From the NCBI GenBank assembly GCA_016946835.1, contig JACVTC010000016.1:975001-1039000 (forward strand): a stretch of DNA of 64,000 nucleotides, given 5' to 3'. This document shows, in pieces, positions 20,507-35,313 of the stretch. Below the pieces are notes generated by a model. That model was not told where the DNA came from and did no database searches. It saw nothing but the letters and a program-made list of their open reading frames with translations. The translations under genes and the position numbers were made by a program. This DNA comes from Neocallimastix lanati (nom. inval.) (Eukaryota; Neocallimastigomycota; Neocallimastigomycetes; Neocallimastigales; Neocallimastigaceae). Each line of letters begins with the position of its first letter. Positions within the stretch are counted from its first letter, which is position 1.

Positions 20507-21905
20507 GATATGAGGGACTTTTATGTGCAATAATTTATAAGCAGTGGGTTTTAAATAATGGTAATTTAGTAAATTTTATTAATAAAATTATAATATTCGT
20601 ACAATTAAAATAATAAATCTAATTCCTAAAATTTACAAGAGTCTTCTATTTCTAATATAAATAATCTAATAAATTTATAAGAAATAGGTAATATATTAAT
20701 TATATATTCTAATATATAGAACTATATATTATTTTTATATGATTTAAAGTATTATAATTATTATAATTATAGTAATACATATTGAAATAAAATACAATAA
20801 AATAATTATTATCAAAAAGATATAAATTATTTAATAATTATTATTAAATATACAAATATGTTACTACATATATTTGTTTTATATCATTACTCTATTTATT
20901 ATAAATCAAAGAATAATATACTTTTTGGGGATCGTACATTTCTCAATGTGGCGTATAAAATTTTATAAATGAAGCCATACATTTTTAAGATATTCTATAC
21001 AATCATAAATTATAAAAGAAATGATATTTTTTTTCAATTAAATATTAATAACTATTTCAAAAGAAATAATAATATATTCTATTAAAAAAGAATTATAAAA
21101 AATTATTTTTATAATTGAATATTAATAAATTATATATATATAAAAAAAGATTTATTATTTATTTAATTATTATTTATTTAATTATTAATGAAACTGATAT
21201 AAAACATATATGTGTAGTAACATATTTGTAAATTTAATATTAATTATTAAATATTAAATTTACATCTTTTTGATAATAATTATTTTATTTTTATTTCAAT
21301 ATGTATTATTATAATTATAATAATTATAATATTTAATTCGAGTGTGGTGCATTTCGCCAGATTGCATTTCGCCAATTTTTTTGAAAGCATGTGGCGTATT
21401 AAAAAATGTGGCATTTCGCCAAATTGAAAATTATTAAATAAATAAATAAATAAATAAATAAAATTAAATATTATTAATATCGCATAAAAACAATTTTAAA
21501 AAAAATATATTTTGAATTAATATTTATTTATTTATTCATTTTATTTATATCAATACTCTATTTGTCGAAATGCAACCTGGCGAAAAGCAACTTGGGGAAA
21601 TGCAACATTTTAATACTACTCCACTTGGCGAAATGCAATTTGGGGAAATGCAACTCTCCCCTTTAATTCATATAAAATTAATATAGTTCTATATATTAGA
21701 ATATATAATTAATATAATACCTATTTCTTATAAATAGATTAGATTATTTATATTAGAAATAGTGAACTCTCTTGTAAATTTTTAGGAATTAGAATTATTA
21801 TTTTAGTTATACTAATATTATAATTTTAGTAATAAAATTTTACTAAACTACCATTATTTAAAACCCACTGCTTATAAATTATTGCACATAAAAGTCCCGC
21901 ATATC
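20507..21905. mobile_element. Foldback element with long inverted arms
   Basis: The left arm (about 20507-20900, starting GAGGGACTTTTATGTGCAAT) and right arm (about 21195-21905, ending GCACATAAAAGTCCCGC) are inverted copies of about 390 bp, separated by a noncoding centre of about 300 bp. The right arm is lengthened by the MITE at 21340-21661. A single arm recurs at 4210-4440 and part of one at the chromovirus target. No transposase is present. The structure fits a foldback or long-TIR non-autonomous DNA element. Confidence 0.7.
21340..21661. mobile_element. hAT-like MITE
   Basis: 322 bp bounded by a perfect 8-bp duplication TTTAATTC (21332-21339 and 21662-21669). The left end GAGTGTGGTGCATTTCGCC and the inverse of the right end GGGGAGAGTTGCATTTCCCC are inverted repeats of about 90 bp made of iterated TTGCATTTCGCCAA-type words. 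Four to five such words lie at each end; the centre is an AAATA run. The 8-bp duplication and subterminal iterated motifs are typical of hAT-superfamily MITEs. No coding sequence. Confidence 0.8.
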
Positions 21906-21910
21906 AAAAC

Positions 21911-21993
21911 GCTTATCACGTGTTTCAATTATAATTAAATACCAAGATGAAATAATTTACTGAGAATGTTGTAAATGGGAACAGAGTCGTTAG

Positions 21994-22030
<37 letters not shown>

Positions 22031-22157
22031 CTTTAATTTTCTTCTTTGACAAATTTATTATAATAAATATTACTATAAAATAAAACCATATAAAATAAAA
22101 TCATATAAAATAAATCCAAATAACACAAAACCATAAAAATAAACAATGCAATGAAAA

Positions 22158-22188
<31 letters not shown>

Positions 22189-22323
22189 CTAACTGTCTTG
22201 TATGTATTTATCTATTTAAGTAAAACCATATAAAATAAAACTATGAAAAAAAATTTATTTTTTTCTTTCCCTATATATATATTTTTTAACTGTCCTGTAT
22301 ATATTTTACCTCTATATATCATA

Positions 22324-22367
<44 letters not shown>

Positions 22368-22704
22368 ATTATTTTTATTTAAATTTTATTTTGATTTTAT
22401 TTTTTAATATTTAATTTTTTTTTTTATTTTATTTATTTATTTTATTTATTTTATTTTATTTTATTTTATTTTTTATTTTTATTTTTATATTTATTTTTTT
22501 TTTTTTGGTATTTTATAATTTATTATTACTCATAAATTTGTATAAATAAATTATATATATAATAATAATTTAATAATTGCTTTAAAGAAATTACAAATAT
22601 GGTTTTACTTTTATATAAAAAAAATAAAAAAAAAAAAAATTTTTTTTTTGTTTCTTCTTTTTTTTTTCTATTAATACTATTTTTAATTCTATAAATAAAT
22701 GAAT
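21911..22704. other. Homopolymer-rich 3' spacer
   Basis: Poly-T runs of more than 20 bases at about 22000, 22165 and 22328, and TTTTA-type tandem tracts at 22425-22500. Separates the transposon block from the first host gene. No gene seen. Confidence 0.5.
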
Positions 22705-24548
22705 TTAAACTAATTTCTTTACAGTGAAGAATCTCTGTTTTATTATTAAATTAAAAATAGGATATATTAATTATAATTAAAAATAATAAAAATAAAAATA
22801 TATAAATATATAAAGAAAAAAAAAATTAATTTTATTAAATTTAAAAATATATATTATAATAATAATAATAATAATAATAAAAGTTGATGAAAAATTACCT
22901 TCAAGTGACGCATTTGCCAATAACAAGTAGCAAGAATAATGAAGAATTGAATAATAGACCAGTACATAATATGTGAGTTGGTGGCTTCACTCTGATTACG
23001 GAATTCAATTTCATGCTCCTATTTTTTATTTTTTTTTTTTTTTTCATATTTAATATATAAAAAATACAATATAATAATTTATATAAATATAAATATATAG
23101 TAATATTTCAATAGAAATACAAAGTGTGTAACAATACAAAAATACATTAATTTAAATATAAATTTAATGGAAAAAAAAGGGAGAAAAAAAAAAAAAAAAA
23201 AAACTTTATTTTTACTATAACTTACTCTTTGATATTGCTGTTCACGCTTAATGGCAGCAACCTTTGAATTTAAATCTCTAATTTTCATGTTAATAGCTTT
23301 ATTATAATAATAAAAAAAAATTAGCATGGATGATTATTTGATATAAATATGAATATATTAATAAAATGACATTCCACATTATATTTTTTATTTATATGCA
23401 GAAACAGATATATATATATATAATTATTTTGTTAATATTAACTTACAACTTAATTTTTCCTTTTCAGCATCTTCTTTTTCAGAATTATCGAAAACATTAT
23501 CACCGAATTTCATATCAAAGAATAATTTCTATTTTATTGTTTTTATCAACATATTTATTAATTGATTATTATAAATTTATTTGAATTTCATATTATTAAT
23601 TTTTAAGAAATAAAAAATAATTATATATATTATTTGCTTGGTTGTTTGTTTAATAAATATATTATCATATATTATTAATAAATTTTAAAAAATAAAAATA
23701 AAAAAAAAAAAAAAAGCATAATTTATTAAATTATGATTTAAAAAAAAATTACATACAGTGTTTTCCTTGGAGAACCATTTTCTAGTTGTGGCCATAACAC
23801 AAATTAAGTGATCACCAGAATCAGCAGCAGTGAAAGTAAAACGACCTGAGCTACCACTTCTTTGGTTAAGAACACGATGACCGTTATCGAAAATTTCCTT
23901 TAATAGTTATTTTTTTTATAAATTTTTTAATTTAAAAAAAATTTAATATTTTTTATATATATTGATTATTTTTATCATTATTGTATTAAATTATTTAATG
24001 TTTACATCAATAGTAATTAATAAAGAAGAATTTGGATTTTCTCTGTAATTTTGCATTTTAGAATCATATTCTTGTGTTCTATAATTTCCTATGAATTTAA
24101 AAATTTTAATCAAATATAATATTTATAAGATATAAATAAATTTTGTTAATACTGTTTATTACTAAATATTTGTATATTTATAAATAAATATATATATATT
24201 ATTTTCATTTTACTATTAGTTCATTTTAATATAAAAAAAAGGTATAAATTTTTACCATTAATAACTGTTCCCTTTTTATTTAATTATTTATTATTATTTA
24301 TGATTTGATATATAAATATTATATAAAATTTTATTTATAAAAGAGAGTTCTACATTAATATTTTGTATTAATTAAATTAAATTTTATTTAATAAATAGTT
24401 TTATTTAGAAATAAAATGATACCTTTGATAATTCTTCCATAAAACATTTTTGCTGATTTCCTTCCAAGAAGAAATATAAAGATCTTACTGAACTACAAAG
24501 GAAACTTAAAAAAAGGAAAGTTATTCCTAATTGATGACATGAACGCAT
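22705..24548 (-). CDS. p24-alpha (TMED4/9, Erp1-like) cargo receptor
   Basis: Eight exons (complement): 24423-24548, 24256-24271, 24006-24088, 23757-23897, 23447-23528, 23226-23296, 22899-23018, 22705-22734; 222 aa, every phase closes. p24 proteins sort cargo and GPI-anchored proteins in COPII/COPI vesicles between ER and Golgi. Seen: signal peptide; GOLD domain opening SLYFFLEGNQQKCFMEEL and containing NGNYRTQEYD and GRFTFTAADSGDH; luminal coiled coil (AAIKREQQYQR); FRNQSEATNS before a single membrane segment (MYWSIIQFFILATCYW); cytosolic QMRHLKRFFTVKKLV with the Phe-Phe COPII and C-terminal KKLV dilysine signals. The LYF..E..KCF and NYRTQ..D motifs and the KKLV end point to the alpha subfamily. 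Exon 2 is only 16 nt. Length is normal for the family. Confidence 0.9.
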
Positions 24549-24656
24549 TTTTGTTTTTATATCGTTTATCTATAAATCTATTTATTTTTATTAATTTCTT
24601 AACTTTTTTTAAAAAAACAAAAAATTATAAATTATTATAATATAAAGAAAGTAAAA

Positions 24657-24689
<33 letters not shown>

Positions 24690-25729
24690 TTAATATGAAT
24701 TTAACATTTTTAATAAAGTAAATAAAATATTATATTTAATAACAAATAAATTAGCCTTATTTAAAAATAAATTTATTTAATATTTTTATAAATTGGAAAA
24801 AAAAACATTTATTAAAACTAAACATATTAATTAATAATTATATAAGAAATCAAGATTTTTATTATATTTGAATTTGTAAATCTAAATATCTTCTTTTATT
24901 TTTTCTTAGATTCCATTTTTAAAAATTTTATATTTTTTTTTTTTTTATTTTTTTTTTTTGTTAAATATTTAGTTCTTATATTTTATTATTAAATCAATTA
25001 TAGAAATATTTTTATTATTATTATTATTAATATTATTATTATCTTTTTTTTTTTATCTTTTTTATTAAGTATGTTTATTTGCAAATTTCATTAGTATTAT
25101 TAATATTATCACGTAATTTGTATTGTGTACCCATAAATATATTGTGATGAATAATTACTCAATTTAATAAATGTAATTTATTTTTTCTATTTCATATAAT
25201 TGATATTGAAATAAATACTGTAATATATTTATATTGTTATTTATTAATAATAAATTTATAAAAATCAAAAATGAAATATAATTATAAACGATGTTGATGA
25301 AGATGGATTCAAAATCAAAACCTTAATTTTTTAAATTTTATTTTTCTTTTTTTTATTAATAAAAATATATATAACGTTTCCCTATTATATATATAATTTT
25401 TTAATAATAAAAAAAAAACGTACTTTTAATATTTTCTTTTTGTTTATTATTTTATTTTCTTTTCCTTTTTATTATATATATTTTCACTTTAGTCTTTATA
25501 ATATCTTTTTTTTTTTATTAAATTTTATTAAGGTTTATCAATGTATTTTAAATAAAAAAATATATATATATTATAAAATGAATATACTTTAAAAAAAAAT
25601 AAAATACTTTTTTTAATTATAAAATATTTATTAAGAAAAAATTAAATAAAATAAAATAATAAAAAAAAAAATTAAATTAATTATCCAATTTATTAATATA
25701 TTATAATATATTTACTTTTTCTAAGTTTT

Positions 25730-25773
<44 letters not shown>

Positions 25774-26185
25774 TTATTCAATTATTTATTATTTATTATT
25801 TATTATTTATTATTTATTATTTTTATTAATTATTCAATTATTTATTATTTTTATTAATTATTCAATTATTTATTATTTATTATTTATTATTTTTATTATT
25901 TATTATTTATTATTTATTATTTATTATTTATTATTTATTATTTATTATTTATTATTTATTATTTATTATTTATTATTTATTATTTATTTATTTATTATTT
26001 ATTATTTATTATTTATTTATTTATTATTTATTATTTATTATTTATTATTTATTATTTAATTATTTATTGTTTAATAATTTATTATTTATTTATTTATTGT
26101 TTATTTATTTATTAAATTATTTTTATTATTTACTATATTTAATATTTATTTAAAATTAAATTTTTTTTATATCTTCCTAGCAATA
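24549..26185. other. Spacer with TTAT/TTTA tandem tract
   Basis: Upstream region of the p24 gene. A poly-A run of about 26 bases lies at 24661-24687. A tract of about 380 bp (about 25733-26115) is built from TTTA and TTATTTA units with interruptions such as ATTCAATTATTTATT repeated three times. No gene. Confidence 0.55.
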
Positions 26186-26189
26186 AAAT

Positions 26190-26280
26190 ATATATTATAT
26201 TCAGTATTGGAAAAGGAAATACAATTGTTGATGCATTGTCACGTAATAGTAATACTAATATAAATAGAATGGGAAAAAAT
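26190..26280 (+). pseudogene. Small Gypsy RNase H/integrase-junction scrap
   Basis: The plus-strand frame at about 26199-26265 reads SIGKGNTIVDALSRNSNTN. G-K-x-N-x-(V/A)-DALSR is the highly conserved end of Gypsy RNase H; the same words occur at about 61138-61173 as PWKGNIIADALSR. Nothing else of the element is recognisable around it. Confidence 0.7.
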
Positions 26281-26827
26281 TAAAATTGAACGATTGATAA
26301 AAGTAATATATTATTACTGTTATTATTTCCTTTGAAATTATCAAAATTTATATATAAAAAGAACATTAAGATTAATTTATATACATTTATATTTAAATAT
26401 TTACTTATTAATATTTATTTATTTCTATTCATATTTATTGACTTAACTTCTATTTATTCATTTATTTATTTATTCATTATAATTAATAATTTAAATAAAA
26501 AATTTTAAATAATTTATCTATATAGAATTAAAATTTTTAAATTAACCATCACTCTACTAAAGTAATGGAATAAATAAAGACTAAAGGGAATATAAACTGA
26601 AAATAATTAATAAATAAAAATTAACATAGAATAAATGTTTGAATACAATATACTGAATAATTGAATAATATCTGGAATAGCAATAGAATATTGAATTATT
26701 GAATTATTGAATATTATAAAATTCGATAATACTTCATCTCATTATATATAACTATATAGGACATTATAAAATGTAATACTATATAACCATAATATAAAAT
26801 AATAACTATAATGAATTAAAAAAAATT

Positions 26828-26877
<50 letters not shown>

Positions 26878-27322
26878 TCAAAAAAAATTAATAAAATAAC
26901 TAAAAAAACTTTATAAATATTTAAAAAGTAAAGTTTTATTTTTTATTATTTTTTTGAACTTCTCTTTTAATAATCGTAATAATCGAGTTTTATAGAATTA
27001 AAAATAAATAAAAGTATAAACATATATTAAAATAAATAAATATAAAAATTTAAAGTATATATAATAATATTTTATTTTTTATTATTTTATAATAATAAGA
27101 ATAATAAAAGAAAATTGGAAAATGGAAATAGAAAATTTTTAATACATTATATTTTCAATTTTCTAGATTTTAATTTTTAATACTTTTTTAAATAAAATTT
27201 TCATAAAAAATAAAATATATTATAATGTAATAAAAAGTAGATAAAAAGTAGATTATAAATATAATTAAAGTATAGATTTAATAAAATAAAATAAAATTGA
27301 ACCTTGACTCTAAAAAATGATA

Positions 27323-27383
<61 letters not shown>

Positions 27384-28799
27384 GTAATAATAATAAAAAT
27401 TAGAAAGTTTTAATACAAAATTTAATTTATATCTTGATTTGAATAAATAATTGATGAAAGATCAAAGTAATCAAAAAACTAAATACTAAAAACAAAAATA
27501 TATATATATATTTAAAAATCTATACTTATATATACTCTACTATACTATAATTATTCTGTACTAATTTATTCAGTAAATGAAAATAAAAATAAAAAATATA
27601 AAAAATATAAAAAAAAATAAAAAAAATAAAAAAAATAAAAATAAAATTTAAAAAATAAGTATTGTTCATTGCATTATTTATAAAACAAAATGATAAAATC
27701 AAAGCATGTTAATGTACTATATTGAACATTAATTATTTCTTAATTCTTAATATTTTATTATTCTTTTGATAAACTCTTATTAACATCTTCTATATAAAAA
27801 AATAAAAGAATCTTCTCTGTCTCCCTCTCTCAAAAAAAAAAAAAAAAAAAATAGTAAAATAGTAAAATTATTCATTCTCTTTTCCTACATTTTATCTACA
27901 TTATTTATGCTTGTACATTATTGTTTTATTTTTAATTATTTTGTTTTTGTTTTGTTTATTATTATAATTATTATAATTAATTATTTATTATTATTAGTTA
28001 TTATTTATTTATTATTATTATTATTATTAATATTATAATATAATAATCAATTTTTTAAATTATTATTAATTAATAAATTTAATATTTGTTTTATGAATAT
28101 TTATGAATATATATGAATATTTTCGTATGAATCATTTGAGCTAAAAAAAAAAAAATAAAAAAAAAAATTAAGATATAAATAAATTTTTAGATTTAGTATC
28201 AAAATGTTTATTATATGATTAAATAGTTGTTTATTGAAATTATAAAATGCTTTTAAATAAGAAATAAACAAAAAAGAAATAATTAAGCTTCTAAATTCAG
28301 GAATAATAATAAGAAATACTAATTTATTATTATTATTACTATTATTATTATTGTTATTATTGATATTATTAGCATATAGCCTGTTTATATATTTAAATAA
28401 CACAAAATGGAATGGGAATGAAAATGTAAAACTTGAACCATTATTTTTTAATGATTAAAAGAAATATTTTTAAATTTGCCAATAAAATTAGAAGATGTAA
28501 TATTTATATTCAAGAGATAGTTACTTTTTTTTTAATGAATTAATTATAAATAAATATTAAAAAAAATCTCATATTACACGAATTTGTAAAATAAAATGAA
28601 GAAAAAAAAGAAAAGAATATAATTTATAATTAATTTTTAAAAATAAAAAAAAATTTAAAATTTTTAAAATAATTTTTATTATTAAAAGTTAATATCTTTG
28701 TTGAAAATAAAATTCTCTTTTTAATCAAATATGATCCTATTATATAAAAATATATAATAATAATAGTAGTATATTTTATAAATAATCAATGATAAAACT
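26281..28799. other. Intergenic, microsatellites only
   Basis: Contains a poly-A run of about 44 bases (26830-26875), an AAT tract of about 60 bp (27325-27390) and a poly-A run at 27832-27851. Short open frames are pure low-complexity translations. No gene supported. Confidence 0.5.
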
Positions 28800-29924
28800 A
28801 TTCATTATTTTCTACTACACGATTCGGGCTGTTTAGCGACACTCTTTGACAAATTTTAAAACTGTTACTCGCTTTATCGAAATACATCTCACACGTGTTT
28901 TCTAGTATTAAGCTCAACTCAAACATTGCAAAACTTACAAATTTCAACTTTGTTATAATTTACTTCTTTTCTTATAAAAAACACAAAAACTAATCTATAT
29001 TTGAACGATTTCTGACTTCTAATTCTTGATAGCACCTCCTTTGTTATCACAACCTTAGATTTGTACTAAAAACTTCAAAAATCAACCTGGGATATATTAT
29101 AAAATAAAAATGTTGTAGATATTTAGAAATAAATCGATTATTTTTTAATGAATGAAAAATTAATAAAAATTTTTTGTGGGAAATAGATACAAAAAAAAAA
29201 AAAAAAAAAAAACGGTTCGATCTGAAAAATATCTGAAAAAGTTAAATCAAATGATCAGTTTATAGAGAACTCTTATAGACAATAGAGAACTCTTATAGAC
29301 AATCATTTTAGAGGTTCATACGAGCTTTAACTCTACATTTAGTATTGTAGCTAGTTCTTGTTGCTCCCGCCTTACTTCCTCTTCTGCCTCCTTCTTTAGC
29401 CTTTCTATTTCTGCCTGTTTCCTTGCTTCTTCAAGCCTTTAACTATTCTTCTTTCTCTAACCTTTCTTTTTCCTCCTGCTTTTCTACTAATTTCATGAGC
29501 TCTTATTGTTAAAGGTTTCCGCTTCAGCCTTACTTGCTGTTCTTTCTGTTGCTTTTCCAATAAGGTCATAAGATCATTATTTGAAGCTTCTGTTAATCGC
29601 TTCTGTTTTTACACTTTACCGTTTAAATCTTGCACTTACTTAGTCAGTTCAGCAATTTTCGAATTCAATCTGGCAACATTGCTATCGAACTCTTTCAATG
29701 ATTGATCTTGCTAATATCAATACCATTTTATCATTAAGATCTTGAACTTGCCAATTAAACCAATTAATTTATGAATTCATATTAGTAATCTGACCGTTTG
29801 AAACCTCGATTTAGTACACTACTCCTTCCTCTAGCCATTCATTATTTTCCACTGCACAATTCAGGCTGTTTTATGATACTCCTTGACGAGTTTTAAAACT
29901 GTTACACGCTTTATCGAAATACAT
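28800..29924 (-). pseudogene. Repeat-bounded decayed coiled-coil ORF
   Basis: Two direct 88-bp repeats, 28800-28887 and 29837-29924 (ATTCATTATTTTC...TTATCGAAATACAT), bound about 950 bp. Minus strand starts ATGGCTAGAGGAAGGAG at 29838, overlapping the inner edge of the right repeat, and reads through stops and frameshifts as a coiled coil: VARLNSKIAELTK, NNDLMTLLEKQQKEQQVR, then KQEEKERLEKEE and EIERLKKEAEEEVRREQQELA. G+C is higher than the flanks. A coiled-coil gag-like frame between direct repeats recalls the ORF at 17048-17602, so a small decayed LTR element is possible. I found no clear target duplication and no TG...CA ends, so this remains uncertain. Confidence 0.45.
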
Positions 29925-30169
29925 TTTTTATAATAAAAATGTACATAGGTTTATAAATATTTATTTATGAAAAAATAATTAGATAATATTAATAATATAT
30001 TAATTTATTAAAGAAATTTCTTTTCGATATTATATATATATATATTTATCTTAAATCCCTTTAATTTATTAATAATTACAAATAACTAAATAAAGAACAA
30101 TATAGTTAAAAATAATCATATCAATGTAAAAATTAGATATAGGATTATTTTGTATTATATAAATAGTAA

Positions 30170-30205
<36 letters not shown>

Positions 30206-30885
30206 TATATCATTGATGAATTAAACCTAATAATTAATAATTCAATTGAACTTTTTTTCATTTATTCAACAGTGATTAATCAAATTACACTTAGTATTTT
30301 TTAATTGATATAATTATTTAAAATGATTAATAAGAACAAAAAAATTATTATTTAATTTTTTACTAATGATTGTTCATTTATAATTATCATATTATAATTA
30401 TATATCAAAAAAATATATAGAATAATATTAAATTAATAAAAAAAATAAAAATATAAATATAAAAAATTTAAAAATAAAATTAAAAAAATAATAAATAATA
30501 AAAGATCATTACTTTAATCATAATTGAAAAAAAAAATCTACCCTAAAATTATAGGGTGATGGTGATGTATGAAATGAAATAATTTTTAATTATCACTTCA
30601 AAAAATGTTCTCTTGATTAAAAATAAATTCATGTTAATTTTATCTTTAATTATCTTTAATAATAATAATAATAATAATAATTATTATTATTATTACTATT
30701 ATTATTATTATTATTACTATTATTATTATTATTACTATTATTATTATTATTATTACTATTATTATTATTATTATTACTATTATTATTATTATTACTATTA
30801 TTATTATTATTATTACTATTATTATTATTATTATTACTATTATTATTATTATTATTATTACTATTATTATTATTATTATTATTAC

Positions 30886-30955
<70 letters not shown>

Positions 30956-32909
30956 TTATTTTTTTTTTTAGTCTAATTTAATTAATTATTATTTTGTGGA
31001 TTATTTTTTGATTCATTTTTTTATTAAAAATAAAATTTTGATATCTCTATTTTTAAATTGACTTTAATATATTATATTCATATATTAATGAATTGAATTA
31101 TCTATATCTTTAATTATTCTTAATTATAAATATTTTAATATTTTATAATTAGTATTAAAAGAATTAAGAATATAATAATTTAGAACAAATTAAGAATTAT
31201 ATATAATAAAAAAGAATTATTAAAAGAATTTCATAATAATTATAATAAAAAATTAATAATTATTTAAATAATAATTATACATAATAATTATTAATTAAAT
31301 ATATATTTGTAGTTTAAAAAATCAACCATAAACATAATTATATTATTTAAAATATCATAATTTTAAAACCATTACAAAACATAATAATATTTTAATTATC
31401 ATTAATTATAAAAAAAAAAAAAATATATAGAATATATAATTATGTTAATAAATTAATATAATTTAAATATAATTAAAAATAAATTTTTTTTTAATAATTT
31501 TAATTTTTTTTATTATATATTATTATCTTCATTATATTTTTTTTTAAAAAAAAAACTTTTTTACTTTTTTCTTCTTTTATTGTTATGTTTTATTAATATT
31601 TAAACTAAATATTAGTATTATTAAAGTAGAGAAGTAAATTTATTGTTATAATAAAAATTAAAGGTAAAATAAAATAAAGTAAAAATTAATAAAATTAGAT
31701 TATTCATTCATAACATAATAGATAAACAAATTTAATAATATTAAAAGTAAATATTTTCAATAAAAAAAATATTTATGAAAAAAAGAAAAAAAAAAAGAGG
31801 AATATAATATTTAAAGATATCTTTACATATTGAAATAAGAAAAATAACCCTAAAATTTTTAAAAATGTTAAATCCTTAATTACAAAATAATATGGATTAC
31901 AAAGCAAAAAAAAAAGTGTTTTTATAATTATTATTTTTATACAAGAATTGAAATTTATTTAATTCCTTAAAAATAAAATATAATAAAATTATTCAATGTT
32001 ATTATAAACCATCTATTCAATACGATATTTATTTTATATTTCAAATATTACAAATAAATATAATAATAAAATAAAATAAAAAAAAAAAAAAAAACTAATT
32101 ATGAAAAATAGAATTATACAAAAATACAAAACAGTTAAATATATAAAATATATATTGTATAATTAAAACTAAGCAAAAATAAACAAACACTTAATTTATA
32201 ATAAGATTTTCTATTTTTATTTTTTTTATATCACTTCATTAATATCACTTGGTGTTTTTTTTTTTTTTTGTTATTTTTATTGAAATATCTGGAAAAAAAA
32301 AATTAGATATATTAAAAATATTATAATCCAAAATAAAAAAAATATATATATATATATATTAAATTTTTTATATCGAAATTTTCAAATAAAAAAAAATTAT
32401 AAAATTATATAAATGATATAGGAAAGAAAAAAAAAATAAAAACAAAACAAAATAAAATAAAAAAATATAAAATAAAAATAAATATACAAAATAAAGAAAA
32501 AGCAATAATATTAAAACAACTAAAACAAAAAGAGACGTAACATATTACTATAAATAATATAGAGTGAATATTTTTTTTAAAATAAAAATTATTAATATAT
32601 AAAAAATAATTTTTAAAATACATTAATATTTATGGATTATCCATACATAATATAATATTTTAAAAATAAAATTTTATAATAATAAAATTTATATATACTA
32701 ATTTCATATATATATATATATATATTTTTTTTTTTTTTATTTTCTAATACATATTTTTTTTTCTTTTTTTTTTTTTTTTGATATCGTATTTTATTTTATT
32801 TTATTTTATTTTATTCAGTAGAAGTTAGAAAAATAAAATAAAATAAAATAAAAAGTCTAAAACTATATATATATTTATAATTTAAAAAAAAAAAAAAAAA
32901 AATTCAAAC
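29925..32909. other. Intergenic region upstream of the MAPKK gene
   Basis: A/T-rich with poly-A runs at 30174-30203 and 32081-32094, the TTA tract described separately, and poly-T/poly-A at 32725-32780 and 32884-32901 just ahead of the MAPKK start codon. A sense-strand TTTTA run (32790-32815) faces an AAAATA run (32832-32852), forming a possible A/T stem. No gene. Confidence 0.5.
30660..30953. repeat. TTA microsatellite with periodic ACT
   Basis: About 290 bp of TTA/ATT triplets after a short AAT run. A C substitution (TTACTA) recurs every 15-24 bp: spacings of 18 and 15 bp dominate the first half and lengthen towards the right, and the last about 55 bp are pure. The resulting poly-Tyr/Ile frames are translation artefacts. 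Confidence 0.9.
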
Positions 32910-35189
<2,280 letters not shown>

Positions 35190-35270
35190 TGAATAAATAA
35201 TAATTAAATAAAAAATAAATTAAAATAAAAAATAATAATAAAAAAAAATATAATATAAAAATAAAATGAT

Positions 35271-35313
<43 letters not shown>

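Noticed and set aside
30613-30981. 122-codon poly-Tyr open frame
   Set aside because: Translation of a TTA/ATT microsatellite; no non-repetitive sequence of protein character.
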